Shown here piece after piece: positions 17,375 to 26,177 of a stretch of 64,000 nucleotides of DNA. The translations under genes and the position numbers were made by a program. Location: contig NZ_JAJHIZ010000002.1 in NCBI RefSeq assembly GCF_021538615.1, positions 930,001 through 994,000 of the forward strand, read 5' to 3'. How positions within the stretch are numbered: position 1 is the stretch's first letter; the number at the start of each line of letters is the position of its first letter. This DNA comes from Niabella agricola (lineage in GTDB: Bacteria > Bacteroidota > Bacteroidia > Chitinophagales > Chitinophagaceae). The notes beneath the pieces are model-generated. The model searched no databases and was not told the origin of the DNA. It worked only from the letters and a program-made list of their open reading frames with translations.

Positions 17375-17382
17375 CAAATATA
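17375..17382 (-). promoter_or_regulatory. -7 promoter element of the serine hydrolase gene
   Basis: The minus strand reads TATATTTG (TAnnTTTG), 18 bp upstream of the ATG at 17356. Confidence 0.5.
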
Positions 17383-17396
17383 AGGAAAGTCCCCGG

Positions 17397-18125
17397 CTAA
17401 TCCTTTTCAGTCTCCGTCCTAAAGACTAAAGCACTTTTTAGGTGTTCCAGCACCTTGCTAATGTTTTTGAGTTCTACAAACCGGGCATGCTTCAGAGTTT
17501 GATCGTGCCGCTCATGCGTCCAGGTAACTTGATAGGGGATATGCGCTGCAAAGCCACCCAGCTCCAATACCGGCAACACGTCCGATTTGATGGAGTTGCC
17601 CAGCATCAGGAAGTTTTCAGGGCGACAATCCAGGTGCTTTAACAGTTTTTCATAATCCCCCTTTTTTTTATCACTCATGATTTCAATATGGTGAAAGAAA
17701 GGCTCCAGGCCCGATTTTTTAAGTTTCCGCTCCTGGTCCAGCAAATCGCCCTTTGTCGCCATTACCAAGCGGTACCGGCCTTTGAGGCATTTCAGTGTTT
17801 CTGTAACACCGGGCAGCAGTTCAATGGGATATTGCAGCAGCGCCTGACCCAGTGCAATGGCTTTGTTCACCAGCTGGAGGGGAGCCGTTCCCGCGGAGAC
17901 CCTATCGATCGTTTCGATCATGCACAGTATAAATCCTTTTACACCATAACCGTAGAGGTGCAGGTTCTGCATCTCGGTTTTATACAGTTCCTGCGATACC
18001 GCGTGTTGTGACAAATAATCTTCCAGCAACCCGCAAAATCGCTGCTCTGCCTCCTGGAAATAGGGTTCGTTTACCCATAGGGTATCATCTGCATCAAAAG
18101 CGATGGTGGTAATTCCGGTATTCAT
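17397..18125 (-). CDS. HAD family hydrolase
   Basis: A 242-residue haloacid-dehalogenase-type phosphatase. Motif I is AFDADDTLW with nucleophile Asp11 and acid/base Asp13. Motif II is the Thr in VMATKGD. The Lys of motif III is in the SDKKKGDYEKLL region, and motif IV is MLGNSIKSDVLP. The substrate is unknown. Its start lies close to that of a divergent Crp-like gene. Confidence 0.9.
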   Translation of the reverse strand: MNTGITTIAFDADDTLWVNEPYFQEAEQRFCGLLEDYLSQHAVSQELYKTEMQNLHLYGYGVKGFILCMIETIDRVSAGTAPLQLVNKAIALGQALLQYPIELLPGVTETLKCLKGRYRLVMATKGDLLDQERKLKKSGLEPFFHHIEIMSDKKKGDYEKLLKHLDCRPENFLMLGNSIKSDVLPVLELGGFAAHIPYQVTWTHERHDQTLKHARFVELKNISKVLEHLKSALVFRTETEKD

Positions 18126-18127
18126 TT

Positions 18128-18135
18128 TATTTTTG
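18128..18135 (+). promoter_or_regulatory. -7 promoter element of the Crp-like gene
   Basis: TATTTTTG (TAnnTTTG) just upstream of the HAD start codon on the opposite strand. A leader of about 65 nt would precede the ATG at 18205. Confidence 0.45.
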
Positions 18136-18204
18136 TATTATTCTAAAAACGCAAATTTCACTGCCGGCCGCCGGCCGGGCAAGGACATTTGTCCCCGAAG
18201 CGAT

Positions 18205-18786
18205 ATGTTACGAACCAACCAGTCTTTCCTGGTCTATATCCAGCAACTATACGAAGCTCAGCCGCGTAAAGAAGACATCATTCAAAAAACCTTTGCCCGG
18301 GGTAAAAAACTTCTGACGCAACATGAAAAGGCGTCCAGGGTCATGCTCATCAAAGAAGGAATTGCCAAATGTTTTATTACAGAAGAGAACGATAAAGATT
18401 ACATCGTAGAGTTTTTAGGAAAAGGAGAAATCATCGGGGAAATAGAAGGCATTCGCGGCACACCCTGCCTGTGCTCCATTGAAGCGATCACCCCTGTGGA
18501 CGTGTATGCGCTTTCTCTTTCTTATTTTTCAGCACTTATCAAAAAAGACCTACGGCTTAATAACCTGTTGCTGGAAGTTTTTGCGCAGCGTATTGTATAT
18601 ACTTCCAGCCGCGCATCCTATCAGCAACTTTATACCATTGAGCATTCGCTTTCCCGGCTCCTGACCCTGCAAAAGCAACAGTCCATCGAAATTTCAAAAG
18701 AGGATATGGCGGCTTACCTGGGTGTTACCATCCGGAGTTTAAACAGGGCACTGAAGACGGTGCACAAAAATAAAAATGCGTTTTGA
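18205..18786 (+). CDS. Crp/Fnr family transcriptional regulator
   Basis: A 193-residue protein with an N-terminal cyclic-nucleotide-binding-like beta barrel (about 30-120; FLGKGEIIGEIEG is the core) and a C-terminal helix-turn-helix (ISKEDMAAYLGVTIRSLNRALK). No Fe-S cysteine cluster and no clear cAMP Arg/Glu pocket are visible, so the signal is unknown. The ATG at 18205 fits the domain boundary better than the upstream 18103. It is divergent from the HAD gene. Confidence 0.88.
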   Translation: MLRTNQSFLVYIQQLYEAQPRKEDIIQKTFARGKKLLTQHEKASRVMLIKEGIAKCFITEENDKDYIVEFLGKGEIIGEIEGIRGTPCLCSIEAITPVDVYALSLSYFSALIKKDLRLNNLLLEVFAQRIVYTSSRASYQQLYTIEHSLSRLLTLQKQQSIEISKEDMAAYLGVTIRSLNRALKTVHKNKNAF

Positions 18787-18945
18787 AGCTTCCAGGTATA
18801 ACTGAAAGAGCATGTTTCCGACGGATGCGGCATATGGTTTTTTAGCAGACAGGGGTTTGCCGGGTAGATTGGTACAGTTTTTTGAGCGGTTATCAACGCG
18901 TGCCCCGGACTGTTCTGTCGGAGAAAAGGAGCGCGCCTGTTAAGC

Positions 18946-19500
18946 ATGGCAGAAGATATTTTAAACCGGATCATTGCTTTTGCAGACCGGGCTCATGGAG
19001 CACAAACACGCAAGTACACACCAGACCGGTATATCGTACATCCCGTGCGGGTTATGGAGATCTGCCGCATGTATACGCAAAGCCTGCCGGTGCTGGCAGC
19101 AGCCCTGTTACATGATGTGCTGGAGGATACGGCCACGACCGAAGAAGCGATAAGGACATTTTTAGCTTCGCTTATGCCGCTGGCCGCGGTTCAAAAAACA
19201 ATGCAACTGGTAGTGGAGCTTACCGATATATACACCAAGTCCCGGTATCCGCAGTGGAACCGGTATAAGAGAAAAAAAATGGAAGTGGCGCGTCTCCGGC
19301 GGGTAAGCGCCGAGGCCCAAACCATAAAGTATGCGGATATTATGGACAACAGCGGGGAAATTGTTCAACAGGATCCGGATTTCGCAAAGCGTTTTTTACT
19401 GGAATGCCGGGATGTTCTGATCGTGGCCACCAGGGGAAATCAGGAGCTCTATAAACGGACGCTTGAAGTGGTAACAACAGCACTGGCAACGATACGATGA
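18946..19500 (+). CDS. HD domain phosphohydrolase (RelA/SpoT hydrolase-like)
   Basis: A 184-residue stand-alone HD domain. Metal ligands are His32 (YIVHPVRV), His56-Asp57 (LLHDVLEDT) and a later Asp in KYADIMDN, with the Glu60-Asp61 pair, which is the layout of the ppGpp hydrolase half of RelA/SpoT. There is no synthetase domain. It may be a small alarmone hydrolase or another nucleotide pyrophosphohydrolase. It is transcribed alone. Confidence 0.85.
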   Translation: MAEDILNRIIAFADRAHGAQTRKYTPDRYIVHPVRVMEICRMYTQSLPVLAAALLHDVLEDTATTEEAIRTFLASLMPLAAVQKTMQLVVELTDIYTKSRYPQWNRYKRKKMEVARLRRVSAEAQTIKYADIMDNSGEIVQQDPDFAKRFLLECRDVLIVATRGNQELYKRTLEVVTTALATIR

Positions 19501-19694
19501 TACCAACCAGGATCGCAGAAACAGGAAGGTTCAAAATAGGTCAGGAATAACGAATGCCTGTAGCAAATGGCAACAAATTGTTAAAACTGTTTCCCACGAA
19601 CAACAATGATGGTATCCGTAATGTTGCTGTTGCAATGCCGGTCTTATAAGTTATAATTCCGCAAGCATTGTTTACCAACTGAAAATAATAAGAA

Positions 19695-19976
19695 ATGAAA
19701 TGTCCAAATTGTAATGAAACCTTGTTGATGACCGAACGGCAGATGGTTGAAATTGACTATTGCCCTAACTGCAGAGGCGTTTGGCTTGACCGGGGCGAGC
19801 TGGATAAACTATTAGAGGTGGCCTCCGAGCAAAAAAATACGATCTCACCCCAAAAGGAGAAAGGGTACGAAGAGCGGGGTGACCGTTATTCCAACCAGAA
19901 CGATGGTAAAAAATATGAGCAGCAGTATCCGCGTAAGAAAAAGTCTTTCCTGTCCGATTTTTTTGACTTTGATTAG
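19695..19976 (+). CDS. zf-TFIIB domain-containing protein
   Basis: A 93-residue protein. A four-cysteine zinc ribbon occupies residues 1-45 (KCPNCNE...YCPNCRGVWLDRGELDKL), the hallmark of the bacterial zf-TFIIB family. The rest is a charged, low-complexity tail ending in an acidic and aromatic FLSDFFDFD patch. The function is unknown. Confidence 0.9.
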   Translation: MKCPNCNETLLMTERQMVEIDYCPNCRGVWLDRGELDKLLEVASEQKNTISPQKEKGYEERGDRYSNQNDGKKYEQQYPRKKKSFLSDFFDFD

Positions 19977-20293
19977 CAACGGCGTGCCGGCGGTATTGCA
20001 GGAGTGCCCTATATCAGTCTGCTGGCCGGTCGTACCGGCGAAGAAACACAGAATTGATGCTTATTAAAACAGTCACCTTAGTGATCCGGGCAACTCCAAC
20101 CATTAATGCCTAAAACAATAAACTCCGGAGCGGTAAACATAACGATGATAGATCCGGTTCATATCGATCTATCCGATATTGCTTATTGGCAGATAAATAA
20201 TGGCAGCCGATGACCGGATCCGAAGTTGAGTGGTAATTCAATAATATTTGAATATCTTTAGTTCCTGTTCCGGGCTTTAATTAGAACTATGCT
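19977..20293. other. intergenic gap upstream of the AraC-type gene
   Basis: No gene seen. GATCCGGT at 20151-20158 and ACCGGATC at 20213-20220 form an inverted pair with partly matching inner flanks, possibly a control site for the regulator downstream. No exact TAnnTTTG element is present. Confidence 0.4.
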
Positions 20294-21331
20294 ATGAATG
20301 CGTCACAGGGATTGTTTTATTTTATAAGTGGATTAAGTACATTAAACGGTTTTTTATTCGGTAGTTATTTGCTGTTCCTGAATAAATCCCGGGTAACACA
20401 TCACCTGTTGCTGGGCTTCCTGCTGTTGCTTTTGTCCGTAAAGCTGGGAGATGCCGTTTTCAGCTATTTCCATCCGGATCTGTCTCTGGTTTATATCCAG
20501 ATGGGCTTGAGCGCCTGTTTGCTTATCGGTCCTACACTTTACTTTTATGCCCGGTCCTGTATTTTTCCCCAACAGGTCTTTTTCAGGAACTGGAAGGTTT
20601 CCTTCCTGCCGTTTATGGCACTGATCGTTATCGGCCTTATGTACCCGATGCAGTTGTATCCCGAGATATGGAAGCAATATCTTGTAAAACTGGTATATGC
20701 CATTTGGTTTTCCGGCCTTGCAGTTACCTGTGTTTTTTATTGGAAGTATAAAGACAGGTTCAGGGAAGGATCCTATTTCCGGTATATACTTCTTGGTAAT
20801 ATTATTTATTATACCGGGTTCTCCGGGATGATGAAAGGTCCTGTTTGCATTGTAGGCGCCATCGCTTTTACCCTTTTAACGTATCTGAAAATTTATGAGG
20901 TTTTCCGGAACAACCCCGAAGAGCGGTCTTCCATAAAAAAGCCTGAAAAGTACCAGCATAAAAAGATCCCCGGGAAACAGGCAGACCTGCTGATCCAAAA
21001 ATTGGAAAAAATAGTCCTGGAAGAAAAACTGTACCTGCTGCCCGATATAAAACTAGGCGATGTGGCGTCCCGAAGCAATATGACAAATCATCAGCTCTCA
21101 CAATTATTGAATGATAATCTGAAGCAGCGCTTTTCCGCCTTTATCAACGGATATCGTATAAAAGAAGCTTGTAAACTGATCGTTGAAAAGCCACATATAC
21201 GGATCGAGGAAATCGGCTATGAGGTGGGATTTAACTCCAAGTCTACCTTTTTTACGGTGTTCAAAAAACTAACCGGCATCACACCTATGCAGTACCGGGA
21301 GGGCGTTCCGCAGACAACACCGTCATACTGA
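20294..21331 (+). CDS. AraC family transcriptional regulator with N-terminal membrane domain
   Basis: A 345-residue protein. The first about 210 residues hold around seven hydrophobic helices, and the last about 100 form an AraC DNA-binding domain, ending in IGYEVGFNSKSTFFTVFKKLTG. This architecture is common in Bacteroidota and suggests a membrane-bound sensor-regulator. It lies 95 bp upstream of the co-directional outer-membrane receptor gene, its probable target; the receptor also has its own promoter. Confidence 0.9.
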   Translation: MNASQGLFYFISGLSTLNGFLFGSYLLFLNKSRVTHHLLLGFLLLLLSVKLGDAVFSYFHPDLSLVYIQMGLSACLLIGPTLYFYARSCIFPQQVFFRNWKVSFLPFMALIVIGLMYPMQLYPEIWKQYLVKLVYAIWFSGLAVTCVFYWKYKDRFREGSYFRYILLGNIIYYTGFSGMMKGPVCIVGAIAFTLLTYLKIYEVFRNNPEERSSIKKPEKYQHKKIPGKQADLLIQKLEKIVLEEKLYLLPDIKLGDVASRSNMTNHQLSQLLNDNLKQRFSAFINGYRIKEACKLIVEKPHIRIEEIGYEVGFNSKSTFFTVFKKLTGITPMQYREGVPQTTPSY

Positions 21332-21397
21332 GGTTTTATTTTATAAAACCGTACTTCGGTATTCCAATTCCGGAACCTGTTTCAACCACCCGGCTAA

Positions 21398-21405
21398 TAC
21401 ATTTG
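21398..21405 (+). promoter_or_regulatory. -7 promoter element of the outer-membrane receptor gene
   Basis: TACATTTG (TAnnTTTG), 21 bp upstream of the receptor ATG. Confidence 0.5.
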
Positions 21406-21426
21406 GGTAACTAAATTTTTACCCGG

Positions 21427-23808
21427 ATGCCGCGCAGTTTCAAACTTTTTAAATTACTGATTTTCATTTTATATGCACCATTTAGCTTTAGCCAGGTCAA
21501 GGGTAGGGTAGTAGACAGTGTTGCAATTTTGCCCATAAAGGGCGCCTCAATTACGCTGGTGCTGGCGGATGACAGCAGCCATTTAGTAACAGGCAGCGCC
21601 GATAGTCTGGGATATTTTGAGCTTGCTGTTATACGGCCTGCCCGGTATATCCTCCGGGTCAGTTCAGTTGGTTATAATGCCAAGCAGTTTTCTGTTGCTT
21701 TAGCAGACAAGCACGATCTTGGCGCTATCCGGTTATCACCCCGGCCCCAGGTTTTAGAAAACATTACGGTTACCGCAGGTCAGAGGCCTGTCAGTTTGTC
21801 GCAGGGGAACACCATTATTCAAGTAGCCGGAAATACACAATTGAAAACAGCCCTCAATCTTTTGGATGTATTAAAAAATACACCGGGTATCCAGGTGGCC
21901 GCGGATGGTAGTTTGCAAATGGGGAACCGGGTGCGTCCTGTTTTCTTTTTAAACGGGAAGCCGCTGCTCTTGGACGGCGAAGCACTCAATAATTATTTAA
22001 AAACGCTTACACCCGATAAAGTGGCATCCATGGAGGTGATTACCAACCCGGGGGCACAATATGATGCTGAGTATAAAGGGGTCATCGATATCCGACTAAA
22101 AAAAAACCATACTGAGGGCTGGAGTGGCAACTATTCCAGCCTGCTGCAGCAGAACCGGTATACCAACAGCAATCACACCCTTAATCTCTTTTATACCCGG
22201 GACAAATTTTCGGCTACAGCAGTTGCTAGCTATATGGCAGGCAGCGATATTTACCGGTACCGCACATATCAGCATTTAGCCAGTACCGACATCCTGCAAA
22301 CGAAACTGGATCAAAAGAACTTGCAGCGAAACCCGGGCATCCAACTAGGCATCAGTTATCAGCCCAATACCATGCACCAGATGGGTTTACAGTTACGGGA
22401 CTATATCATAAACAGCCAACGGGAACGGTCCGGTTCCCTGTATGCCGTAAAAAAAGCAGGAGACGAAATCGCGTTCTTTACCAAAAGCAATAACCCCACA
22501 CATTATGTGCAAAAAAACAGAAGCGCCCGACTGGACTATACCTTTCAAAAAGAAAAGACCCGTATCAGTTTTCTGGGATCAGTACTGGAGGTAACGAATA
22601 CCCAGCAGGATGCATTTATTAATACAGACCAGCTAACCCAAAAAGAATCAGAACACTGGAACACCGATCTGTTGAACAAAATACGGGTGTATACTGCACA
22701 GGCCGACCTTAGCAGGAAACTAAAGAACTGGTACCTGGATGCCGGGGTTAAATTCAGCCGGTCGGTTACAAATAATGACATTCGATACGATACCCTGCAG
22801 ATTGACCCTCCGGTTTTTGTTCCGGATGCTTCCAGAAGTAATCTGTTTATTTATAACGAAGATATTAACGCGGCATATATATCTGCAAATGGAAAAATCG
22901 GAAGCATCCAGGTAACGGCAGGGCTGAGAGGAGAGCAGACACTATCACGGGCACATTCGGTTACCACAGCCTCCAGTATTCATAAATCGTATATCCAATG
23001 GCTGCCATCTGCCACCGTTCATTACCAGATTGACCAACGGCAGGAGCTTTCATTTTCCTACGCCAGGCGCATTACCCGGCCTCCGTTCAGTCAGCTCAAT
23101 CCCTTCCGGTTCTACCTGAGCGCACTAAATTACTGGATCGGCAATCCCTATCTTGACCCTTCCACAACCAGCCAGTTTAAAATAAATTACCGGTTCCGGT
23201 CGTATCTGCTTGAACTTAACGCTGGAAAAGAGTCCGATGTCATCAGCCGGTACCCGATGTACGATACAGTCACCAATGAGATGGCTTTTTTAGGCACCAA
23301 CCTTCCATATCGGAAATTTGCCAATATATCCGTTGTATTACCTTTTACCGTTAACAAATTATGGCAGATAAACTTGCAGCTCATGGGCTATTATAACAAA
23401 GAACAGCAACCTTACCTGGATAAAATTTACAACCCGGTCGTTTATAACTATGTCTTAAAACTCAACCAGGTTTTTACGTTTAATAATCATTTTTCTGCAA
23501 CTGTTTTTACCAATTACGAGTCCCGTTCCGGCAACAGTCTGTATATTTTTAAACCGATGTATCATATTGATATCGCCCTGCAAAAAGGTTGGTTTTCAAA
23601 CAAGCTCCATACCAGGGTTGCTTTTTCCGATATTCTTAATACGTACTACCAGCAGCTCCAGTTCAGGTATAAGGAAATCATAAACAATCAATTTTCGCAC
23701 TGGTGGGGAATGCAGAAACTGCAGGCAACCATCAGCTACTCCTTCGGAAAAGCCAGTCAACACAAGAAGACAGCAGTATCTGAAGAAGAGAACCGGGCAA
23801 CCAGATAG
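21427..23808 (+). CDS. outer membrane beta-barrel receptor (TonB-receptor-like, OMP_b-brl_3)
   Basis: A 793-residue outer-membrane protein. It has a signal peptide (1-22), a carboxypeptidase-regulatory-like beta domain (about 25-110), a plug with NTPGIQVAADGSL and DGEALNNYLKTL (about 140-210), and a long barrel rich in alternating hydrophobic strands. The family lacks SusC motifs and is often linked to oligopeptide or small-molecule uptake; the ligand is unknown. It follows an AraC-type regulator. The C-terminal 20 residues are charged and lack a clear terminal aromatic. Confidence 0.88.
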   Translation: MPRSFKLFKLLIFILYAPFSFSQVKGRVVDSVAILPIKGASITLVLADDSSHLVTGSADSLGYFELAVIRPARYILRVSSVGYNAKQFSVALADKHDLGAIRLSPRPQVLENITVTAGQRPVSLSQGNTIIQVAGNTQLKTALNLLDVLKNTPGIQVAADGSLQMGNRVRPVFFLNGKPLLLDGEALNNYLKTLTPDKVASMEVITNPGAQYDAEYKGVIDIRLKKNHTEGWSGNYSSLLQQNRYTNSNHTLNLFYTRDKFSATAVASYMAGSDIYRYRTYQHLASTDILQTKLDQKNLQRNPGIQLGISYQPNTMHQMGLQLRDYIINSQRERSGSLYAVKKAGDEIAFFTKSNNPTHYVQKNRSARLDYTFQKEKTRISFLGSVLEVTNTQQDAFINTDQLTQKESEHWNTDLLNKIRVYTAQADLSRKLKNWYLDAGVKFSRSVTNNDIRYDTLQIDPPVFVPDASRSNLFIYNEDINAAYISANGKIGSIQVTAGLRGEQTLSRAHSVTTASSIHKSYIQWLPSATVHYQIDQRQELSFSYARRITRPPFSQLNPFRFYLSALNYWIGNPYLDPSTTSQFKINYRFRSYLLELNAGKESDVISRYPMYDTVTNEMAFLGTNLPYRKFANISVVLPFTVNKLWQINLQLMGYYNKEQQPYLDKIYNPVVYNYVLKLNQVFTFNNHFSATVFTNYESRSGNSLYIFKPMYHIDIALQKGWFSNKLHTRVAFSDILNTYYQQLQFRYKEIINNQFSHWWGMQKLQATISYSFGKASQHKKTAVSEEENRATR

Positions 23809-23926
23809 GCGGATCTGTCCAAATAAGAAAACGGATCTATAGCGTTTTTTAAGGGATCTTTTCTGGAGGCCAGAGGGAGCGCGCAAGCCGGCAAACAAGC
23901 GAAAGGATGATAATTCCTGTTGATGG

Positions 23927-24487
23927 TCATTTTTTTAGCGGCTCATAATAAAGCGTGATAGCTCCTGAACCAAAGGTCTTTGTATTTATGAGTTTAAACG
24001 CGGCTCTATGATCGATGTTGTTAAATAGAGGCAAACCGCTGCCCGCTACAACCGGATGAATGGTTAATTGAAATTCGTCGATTAAATTAAGGTTTAGCAA
24101 AGCGATGATCAGGCTCCGGCTACCCACCAAAATATCTCCCATACGGCCATCTGCAGATTGCTTGAGCGCAGCAACTTCTTCTTCAAGGGTACCTTTTGCG
24201 AGCCGCGTACTAGCCCAATGCACCTTTTTCAAAGTATGGGAAAAAACAACCTTTGGAATCTTGTCCATCACCCTTGCAAAATCATCTGTTTCTGGATTCC
24301 CCGTTGGATTTTTGACCACTGTTGGCCAGTATTCCATTAATTGATAGGTGATTCTTCCATATAATATAACATCTGCGCTGCGTAAGAGGTCTGCATAATG
24401 CTGATGTAGTTCATCATCCGGTATGATTGCGGTGTGATCGCAAAACCCGTCAAGCGTCATATTGATTCCTGCGATTAGCTTTCTCAT
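23927..24487 (-). CDS. dihydrofolate reductase family protein (RibD C-terminal fold)
   Basis: A 186-residue protein. It has INMTLDGFCDH at the start, YGRITYQLMEYWP near 62, an NADPH-site-like GRMGDILVGSRSLI near 113-128, and LTIHPVVAGSGLPLF near the end. These are the standard features of the RibD-C/YyaP-type DHFR-like family, which is not the housekeeping FolA. The substrate is unknown. It is convergent with the receptor gene. Confidence 0.9.
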   Translation of the reverse strand: MRKLIAGINMTLDGFCDHTAIIPDDELHQHYADLLRSADVILYGRITYQLMEYWPTVVKNPTGNPETDDFARVMDKIPKVVFSHTLKKVHWASTRLAKGTLEEEVAALKQSADGRMGDILVGSRSLIIALLNLNLIDEFQLTIHPVVAGSGLPLFNNIDHRAAFKLINTKTFGSGAITLYYEPLKK

Positions 24488-24596
24488 TTTATGCTGTTTA
24501 TACCCATTGCAAATACTGCATGAGGCGCATAAAAGATAAAATTTTTGTTAGTAACGGAGCAAAAAATATTTTTATAGAAAGAATATACAACCGGTG

Positions 24597-24998
24597 ATGG
24601 AAAAAAGAAAGATAAAGTTTCGTTCATTATTGGAGCTGTTTGAATTTCTTCCTGCAGACCAGGCCTTGCTGCTTGATGTGCTGCGTCAGATTGCCATTGA
24701 TACATTGAACGGTTATGGTAAAGAAAAAATGTCCTATAACGTGCCGTTTTTCTATGGAAACCGGTCTTTATTGCTGATTTATCCCGCGGCCGTTCCGCGC
24801 GGAGGTTTTAAAAGCGGCGTGATGTTCGCCTTTTGGTATGGTAACCGGTTAAAAGATGAAGCGCATTATTTAGAGCACGGAACAAACAAACAAATTTATT
24901 ACCGGGTTTATCAATCGGCCGGAGAAATCAATATAGCGGCCTTACGAAAACTGATACTTGAAGCTATTGAGCTAGACAAAACGTTCAAAAAAATTTAA
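24597..24998 (+). CDS. DUF1801 domain-containing protein
   Basis: A 133-residue YdhG-like protein: the N-terminal helix ELFEFLPADQALLLDVLRQIA, then MSYNVPFFYGNRSLLLIYPA (the family's core strand) and a C-terminal helix. The family has been called an iron-chaperone-like fold; the function is unproven. An in-frame GTG at 24594 directly precedes the ATG. A degraded relative is at 13058-13334. Confidence 0.75.
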   Translation: MEKRKIKFRSLLELFEFLPADQALLLDVLRQIAIDTLNGYGKEKMSYNVPFFYGNRSLLLIYPAAVPRGGFKSGVMFAFWYGNRLKDEAHYLEHGTNKQIYYRVYQSAGEINIAALRKLILEAIELDKTFKKI

Positions 24999-26177
24999 TA
25001 TTGATGCTCTTTCTTTGTATGTATCAAACCCATAGCATTGGCGAAGCTTATTACAGCATCCGGATTTATATTGTTTAAATGAAGCGCTGTATCTGGTCGT
25101 AAAAGGAGGGGTGCCGTCCTGCGTTATGCGCGGGGTAAGGTGCGAAGTATTTAAAGACGAGTGTTGCGCTATTTCTCGGAATCGTTTTTTTACCAATTTG
25201 CGGGAACCGCATTTTTAAAAACGGGGAATCGCCCCGCAATAGGCGCCGATCGTAGAGAAAATGATGGGGGAGTCGAAATTTTATATAAGAGTTCATTTTA
25301 TTTAAAAATCAACTATATATGAAAGTTATAATACTAAATAGTTTATTTATAGAGAGGTTGACATTATGTTAAATAGATAGGGCGAAGATTTTCAAAAACA
25401 GGAATAGCCGTTAAAATTGTTATGGTTTGCCTGGCATCTTTCAGACTGACCTAACAGCTTTGCTGAAAACCAGCGCAAAAGACTGGCCCCCATAAAATCA
25501 ACGCAGTGATTCGGTTATCTTTTAAGAATATACTAAACTAATAAATACTGCTACTCAGTAAATTTTGTTATAAATCAAAGTGTTACAATTTGCGTGTAAA
25601 ATAATTAAGGAGCTAAAATCATACTGCAGAAATATTGTTTACTTTATAAAGACAGTGCCGGAGCACCGAAAAACCCGTACATCACAAAAGCTCATACAGA
25701 AACAATTTCCTGGGGATTCATTTTATTTAAGGGATTACAAAAGATCAACAAAGAAGGATACTTGAAAAATCAGCGCCATATAGAAATACAGCGCTGTCGT
25801 TTTTAAATGTAAACCCTAACTAATGCAGGCATGAAAATCCGGCCAGCAAACGGGCCAGATGATTCACACATGCATCTACAAAGGTACAGTAATTATTTAT
25901 TTCTTATAATTTATATTATGTTAAATAATGAAATCGCCCAACGCCCAGAACACTGATCTTTTCCCGGTACCAATCATAGAACCGTTTCATTGTCTTTACA
26001 ACAAAATATATTCCTGCTGCGCCCTTCACCCCTGGCTCATCCGGTCTTCGATCCTGTCGGACTCAGGTTCAATTAAAAACCCGGCATGCGTATGATACAA
26101 CATGCCGGGTAAGTCTTATGCGAATTGGGAGCGATGCAATTCCTGCCCCGCAAATGAATATGCAGTAAATGCCGTGT
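24999..26177. other. 1.2-kb AT-rich region without a supported gene
   Basis: The reading frames here are short and show no family motif on either strand. Noted items: a minus-strand TACCTTTG promoter-like element at 25879-25886 with no gene after it; a similar AT-rich word near 25364 and 25916; and at the right end the terminator of the beta-helix gene. Base composition is clearly more AT-rich than the flanks, so this may be the remains of a lost gene or an acquired stretch. Confidence 0.5.
26079..26110 (-). terminator. terminator of the beta-helix gene
   Basis: A perfect 10-bp stem ACCCGGCATG/CATGCCGGGT (26079-26088 with 26101-26110). On the minus strand it is followed by a T-run (GGGTTTTTAATT). 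It sits 67 bp past the stop codon at 26178. Confidence 0.85.

Noticed and set aside
17357..17377. TTG start giving a 306-residue serine hydrolase
   Set aside because: It overlaps the -7 promoter element, and the ATG at 17356 begins a normal signal peptide.
18103..18204. Upstream start for the Crp-like gene at 18103
   Set aside because: It adds 34 residues unrelated to the family, and the region overlaps the divergent HAD start and the promoter element.
25075..25296. A 73-residue minus-strand frame in the AT-rich gap
   Set aside because: No family motif, no promoter and no plausible ribosome site; composition is like random translation.
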